A program made the translations under genes and the position numbers. A DNA stretch of 64,000 nucleotides from Panorpa germanica (Eukaryota > Arthropoda > Insecta > Mecoptera > Panorpidae): contig OY783212.1 in assembly GCA_963678705.1 (NCBI GenBank), forward strand, positions 11,222,001-11,286,000, read 5' to 3'. Shown piece after piece: positions 59,773 to 64,000 of the stretch. Each line of letters begins with the position of its first letter. Position 1 is the stretch's first letter. A model generated the notes under the pieces. It was given only the letters and a program-made list of their open reading frames with translations. It was not told the DNA's origin and did no database searches.

Positions 59773-62700
59773 TATAAAACAACAGACTAAAAATATCAGG
59801 GGAACAGAAATACGTAAGCAGCACTCTTATGTAGATACACACAATCTTACGTAGTCCTTCTTACAACAGCGCATGTGTTACTACTACTCCTTAGTGTATA
59901 AGACGGTGCTACATGTATATGCATGGAGTATTACGTATATTACATACATATATGGCACAAACATAACAAGTATCAGGGCAACATAAACTATGTTTGTACT
60001 GCGTTCGTTTTACTAAACATTGTTTATTTGTATTAGAGTGATAACATACTCGTACATACTATAAACATGAATTTTAGAGAAACATAAGATTTGTTATCGT
60101 TGGGATTACAGACATAATAACTTACAACAGACATTACAGTAACATCAATTTTAGGTTACTTATCAAATTAAAATGTTCTGCTGGTTAGGCACATTGACGA
60201 CATTAAGTTTTGCATTGAGTTACTCTTAAAATATGTGTAGCAGTAAATTAAGTTGTTTAAAATCGTGTAAATCTAAAATAAATGTCAGTAACCTGTTTTA
60301 ATTAGCAGTTAACATTAGAATATACAATAAACTTGTGCGACTTGTACTAGCTCACAAATCAACTATATTTATGAAATAGTTTACGAGGGTTTAACAAACG
60401 TTTGGCATAAGTAAATTTCTTGTGTAGTTTCATTAAAAAGTTAAAGTAAAATGAAGATGTAGTCTTGTAATAAGTCAATTATACATAAAACTAGCAGACA
60501 GCTCGTCCCCGTCGTTTAAATATCTTGTAAATAACCTTTTCAAATTAGAAGTTTAAGATTGATCGTATATTGCAAGCTTCTGACCTGAGAGCTACTGTCG
60601 CTTCACTGACCTCTACCGGTCACACGTTCATGGGTAGCTGTCATGCCAGAGACAGTGAAAACAAAAAAAAACGTTGCAGTAACTCGCGTGCGAGCTACTG
60701 ACCCACTCGCACATAACAATAACTTGCATAATATGGTCACACAGTACCAGTAGCTGTAATGTAGTAACTGTCTAGGCCAAGTCGTACACTCATTCGTTTA
60801 CTTAACTACTACAATATTTAAGGCTCAGTTACTTTAATCCACCTAAAATATTTAGCGTGTCGTTGGCTAAGCAATCTATAACCAATTAAATAAATATAAA
60901 TTTAAAGAGTTACGAAAAAATAACTCCGAAGCCAATAAAAGCATATGTCTATATTCAAAGATATATTCAAAGAATATTTATTTTCCTATCATACAAGGCC
61001 ATTAAGTTTAATATTTTTACATACTGTAAAACGAAAACGAAAACAATTTTACAAGTTAAACAATTCCAATCTGCATAGATATTGAACCATAAAACATGTT
61101 TTTTATTTAAACATTTCGTTCCATTTCTAAGAAGTATATTCTAATTACATATTTGATATTTTTTATATCTAACCTATTCTACTGAATTTATTCCACTATT
61201 ATTGAGAAAAGGTTTCTATTTGGAACATATTATAATGAGGCTTTAACCGTAACATGTTACGAATGTAGTAATTATATTTTCCAAACCTTAATTTTCAATG
61301 CGGTAGGTTATATAGCATCACGGTGCTAGACTGCTACAGAGCATTACAGTATTCACTGCAAGTAATTTATAACATGTGATTCATTTTTTACCACGATTGT
61401 ACGTTATATAATCATCTGTAATCAGTATTGCCACCGCCGCGCCACTAGTGCCGCTTCCCAGAGAACGTAGTTTGAACTCCAGTCAATACAGCAGCACCGT
61501 TATCTTATGTAGATAAATATTTTTTGTTTTAATTAGTGTCACCCTTATAAATAATGACTAAATATTTCAAAACCAAAATGAGACTGAATATGAAAAAGAT
61601 TAAAAGTTCTTAAGAGTATTCTCGTAATTTCTGAGCATGAAAAGAGAAGATATATCGAAAGGGGACTATGGGAGGATCATCTGTAAAAGGGTATGTTGGT
61701 TCGTCTTACTTATTTTTCTTTTTAAGATTTGTTTTTACGATTTAGTTTACTCTCTTTTAAAATCGTGAGAGTTTATACTCGCTTTTCGAATATAATACAG
61801 AGAGTTATATTCATATCTATTGATTCAACCATAAACTAGGTGGTCCCTTTTGGCACTTAGAACTCAACATCTTCTCCTCCACCCTCACGTAGCTCTGCGT
61901 AACTTTCTGACTCAACCTCCCACCTCAAACCAAGCCACGTAGTTCATGGATGACCCCAGATCACGTTGCATTAATAATCAAATTGATATACTGATGTAAT
62001 TTGCAAATTAGCGCAAGAATAATAACTCTCATTTGTAGAAAATACAGTATATTTGTCCTAGAACACAAATTTAACGGAGTAACATTTTTTAGAGAGATTC
62101 CTTTTGCAATAGAAAACAAAAGATTACCATCAGAGGTTTAAAAAGTGAATTTTATAGAAAATGAAGACAATTATTATTTCGCCAGGAAATAATCAAAATA
62201 GTCCCTCTTATCTTTTTGCTATAATTTAGCTGGACTATACACTCAGGAGTAATAATTCCATGCTACACAGGCATACCAACGCACATACAAGTATGCAAGT
62301 AACGTAATCAGTGACGGAGCAATATTATAAACGACCACACATAAAGGGGCAAATGGTTGCTAACGACAATGAGTCATATAAATCTCAATCTGCTTTGTTT
62401 TTAAAGCAATAAATAATTAATTGAATCATAAAATTTCCTGATTAATTGTTTAATTACTTAACCTATATTTTTATATCTATCGATATAAGATTAGTTCCAT
62501 TAAATATTTACGGGTGCATTTATACTGAAGTAAACTCTGTTATAAAAAGTTACTGATTAATATTAAAGATACGAGTATGTAATTTACTTGAAAATAGTTT
62601 TACAGTATAGAAAATAGTTCTCTAAGTTATATGGAGTACTGTATCATTCCTAAATAACTGTATATTTTATATATACAAAATACAAAAAAACGACATTCGA

Positions 62701-63072
62701 CATTCGTCGACAATTTTAATAATTTGATATAAGTAATTATTTGATAAAAACTATTAAAGATAGAATAAAGAGTAATGTACCAGTAATCAATGACGAAGTA
62801 AGGCATTAAAAGCCCATTATCCTATTAAACTATGAAGGCGCCTGCTACACCTACTGCATTACTATCATAAGCTTCGTGACGTCAATCTAATATAAAATTT
62901 GACATCCAAGAAAAAAAATCAAGATCAAATTATTCCTTTTTTCAAGAGATCAACGTCAGAAGAGGCGATGGAGGTTTTAACAGTGTTTGTTAAGAGAAGA
63001 GAGCGGGGGTCAGAAAATCTTTAATGTATTTTATGGATGATCTCTTACCTATAAATCTTTAATCACATTAAC
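59766..63072. other. AT-rich non-coding stretch
   Basis: No gene. A small hairpin GTAACTCGC/GCGAGCTAC lies at 60680-60699 and a G+C-richer patch at 61430-61470. TACTCGTA at 60047 and TACGAGTA at 62570. Confidence 0.4.
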
Positions 63073-63263
63073 TTTATTTATTTCACATTTATTTATTTAA
63101 CGTCGGCCAATTTCTGATACTGACTTCTATCATCAACAACATCCTACTATGTAAGTAGTTTTCAACTTGAAATTTGACTTGATAAGAAACTATAACTCTT
63201 GACCAGGGATCAAACCCAAAGACACAGCAGTAAGTACCAAGCCTTGTGTATCATCTAGACCAC
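63073..63263 (-). mobile_element. tRNA-derived SINE, copy 5
   Basis: Minus strand: ACTGCTGTGTCTTTGGGTTT with a B box GGTTTGATCCC (63216-63206, one mismatch), then a shortened body lacking the GGTGTAG part, then GTCAGTATCAGAAATTGGCC, GACGTTAAATAAATAAAT and an A-rich tail at 63073-63085. Confidence 0.7.
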
Positions 63264-64000
63264 ATTAAAACACGACTGTCTTAATACAATTTTGACTTTG
63301 CCATATACAAATTGAGACAACGCCATAGAAAACATATTAAACAAATAGTTGGCGCTTATAACTTTGCGTTAAGACAGTTTTGTCTAAGAAATAAGACTGA
63401 ATGTTCTCTAAAATGAATTGCGCCGCCACTGACCTGGAATACTCGTACTATTTACCAGTCAGTTTCGCTGTGGATTGTTAAATGCGTTGTAGCATGTAGC
63501 CTGTTAGCAATATAGGTCATGTGTCTACTAATCAAGTGTCCTTCGCAATTATTTACAATTGAAAAAGACTTACATACTACACAACAAATGGATATCTAAT
63601 GCAAACGTCACTAGGTACCCACTACAGAACATAACGAACACAATTACATTTACATATTCAATTTATGAACAAGAACTTCTGGTGTAATTAAAGTATTGTT
63701 TTACATAAAAGAAGCAAGAACTATTTTAATTTTCAATTGTCTCAACTCTTCTGTGAAACTTTACCATATTTACATCTTAATGGAAAGTTAAATTAATGTG
63801 GAAAATGTATTCTTGTTGAAATAGTAAACTGCTCGCGTACTGGTAGTGGTACTGGTACTGGTCTGGTGGGATAATTTAAAACGTTTACTAAAACATGTGT
63901 CAAGCTTAAAGGAATAAATAGAATTATGTGTTCAGATAAATCATTTTATATAATCATCATTTTTTCCAACAGATGTTTTTCGGAATAAGAATAGAACGTA
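63264..64000. other. AT-rich non-coding stretch
   Basis: GAGACAACGC and TTTTGTCTAA words at 63312-63390 echo 37.7-37.8 kb. GGTACTG/GGTAGTG repeats lie at 63839-63870. TACTCGTA at 63440. No gene. Confidence 0.4.

Noticed and set aside
1..64000. Bacterial features (operons, CRISPR array, phage)
   Set aside because: No dense coding. The regular repeats at 31-37 kb are long tandem units in inverted arms, not short repeats with unique spacers.

Overview
This is an A+T-rich eukaryotic window (about 70% A+T by eye) in which I can support no protein-coding gene. No reading frame exceeds about 130 codons. None of the frames I read resembles a cellular protein, and the longer ones lie antisense to purine-rich tracts or inside repeats. 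The content points to an arthropod, probably an insect: short tRNA-derived SINEs, the 3' end of a non-LTR retrotransposon of jockey/I type, several short elements with inverted ends and TA duplications, a few TTAGG units, and CTCF-like words. The species cannot be named from the sequence. Two strong acceptor-plus-donor (ratchet-like) splice sites on the minus strand, at 18.55 kb and 48.16 kb, fit the idea that much of the window is one long intron of a minus-strand gene. That remains inference.

Layout. 0-17.5 kb is AT-rich DNA seeded with old mobile elements: SINEs at 0.5, 13.1-13.5 and 17.2 kb; a LINE 3' end at 1.5-1.9 kb (minus); short inverted-end elements at 2.67, 5.36 and 6.2 kb; a pair of inverted copies of a 315-bp repeat at 7.4 and 10.0 kb; a related repeat pair at 4.7 and 14.7 kb; and a G+C-rich block at 16.0 kb. 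17.5-31 kb is mostly featureless AT-rich DNA with simple repeats, two hairpins, CTCF-like words and the first ratchet-like site.

31.0-37.6 kb holds the main object of the window: a 6,629-bp foldback transposon with an exact 8-bp target duplication (TCAAACAG). Its outer ends are effectively identical, and its long arms are built of a roughly 182-bp tandem unit (about 15 copies on the left, 9 on the right, in opposite orientation). The left arm also carries a 546-bp higher-order repeat. The inner arm has a tRNA-like segment with consensus Pol III A and B boxes, and the central loop of about 900 bp shows no coding sequence. It looks non-autonomous and recently inserted or recently homogenised.

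37.6-64 kb is again AT-rich, with three members of a TA-flanked CCCAGGTAGAAA element family (43.2, 44.0 and 51.5 kb), other inverted-end elements (41.7 and 47.4 kb), three poly(A)-tailed retroposon ends in minus orientation (41.2, 46.6 and 53.2 kb), SINEs at 52.5 and 63.1 kb, purine-rich tracts at 56.7-58.1 kb and a perfect 26-bp palindrome followed by a TA run at 59.7 kb. The octamer TACTCGTA/TACGAGTA recurs at least 23 times across the window, far more than base composition predicts, and is absent from the foldback element.
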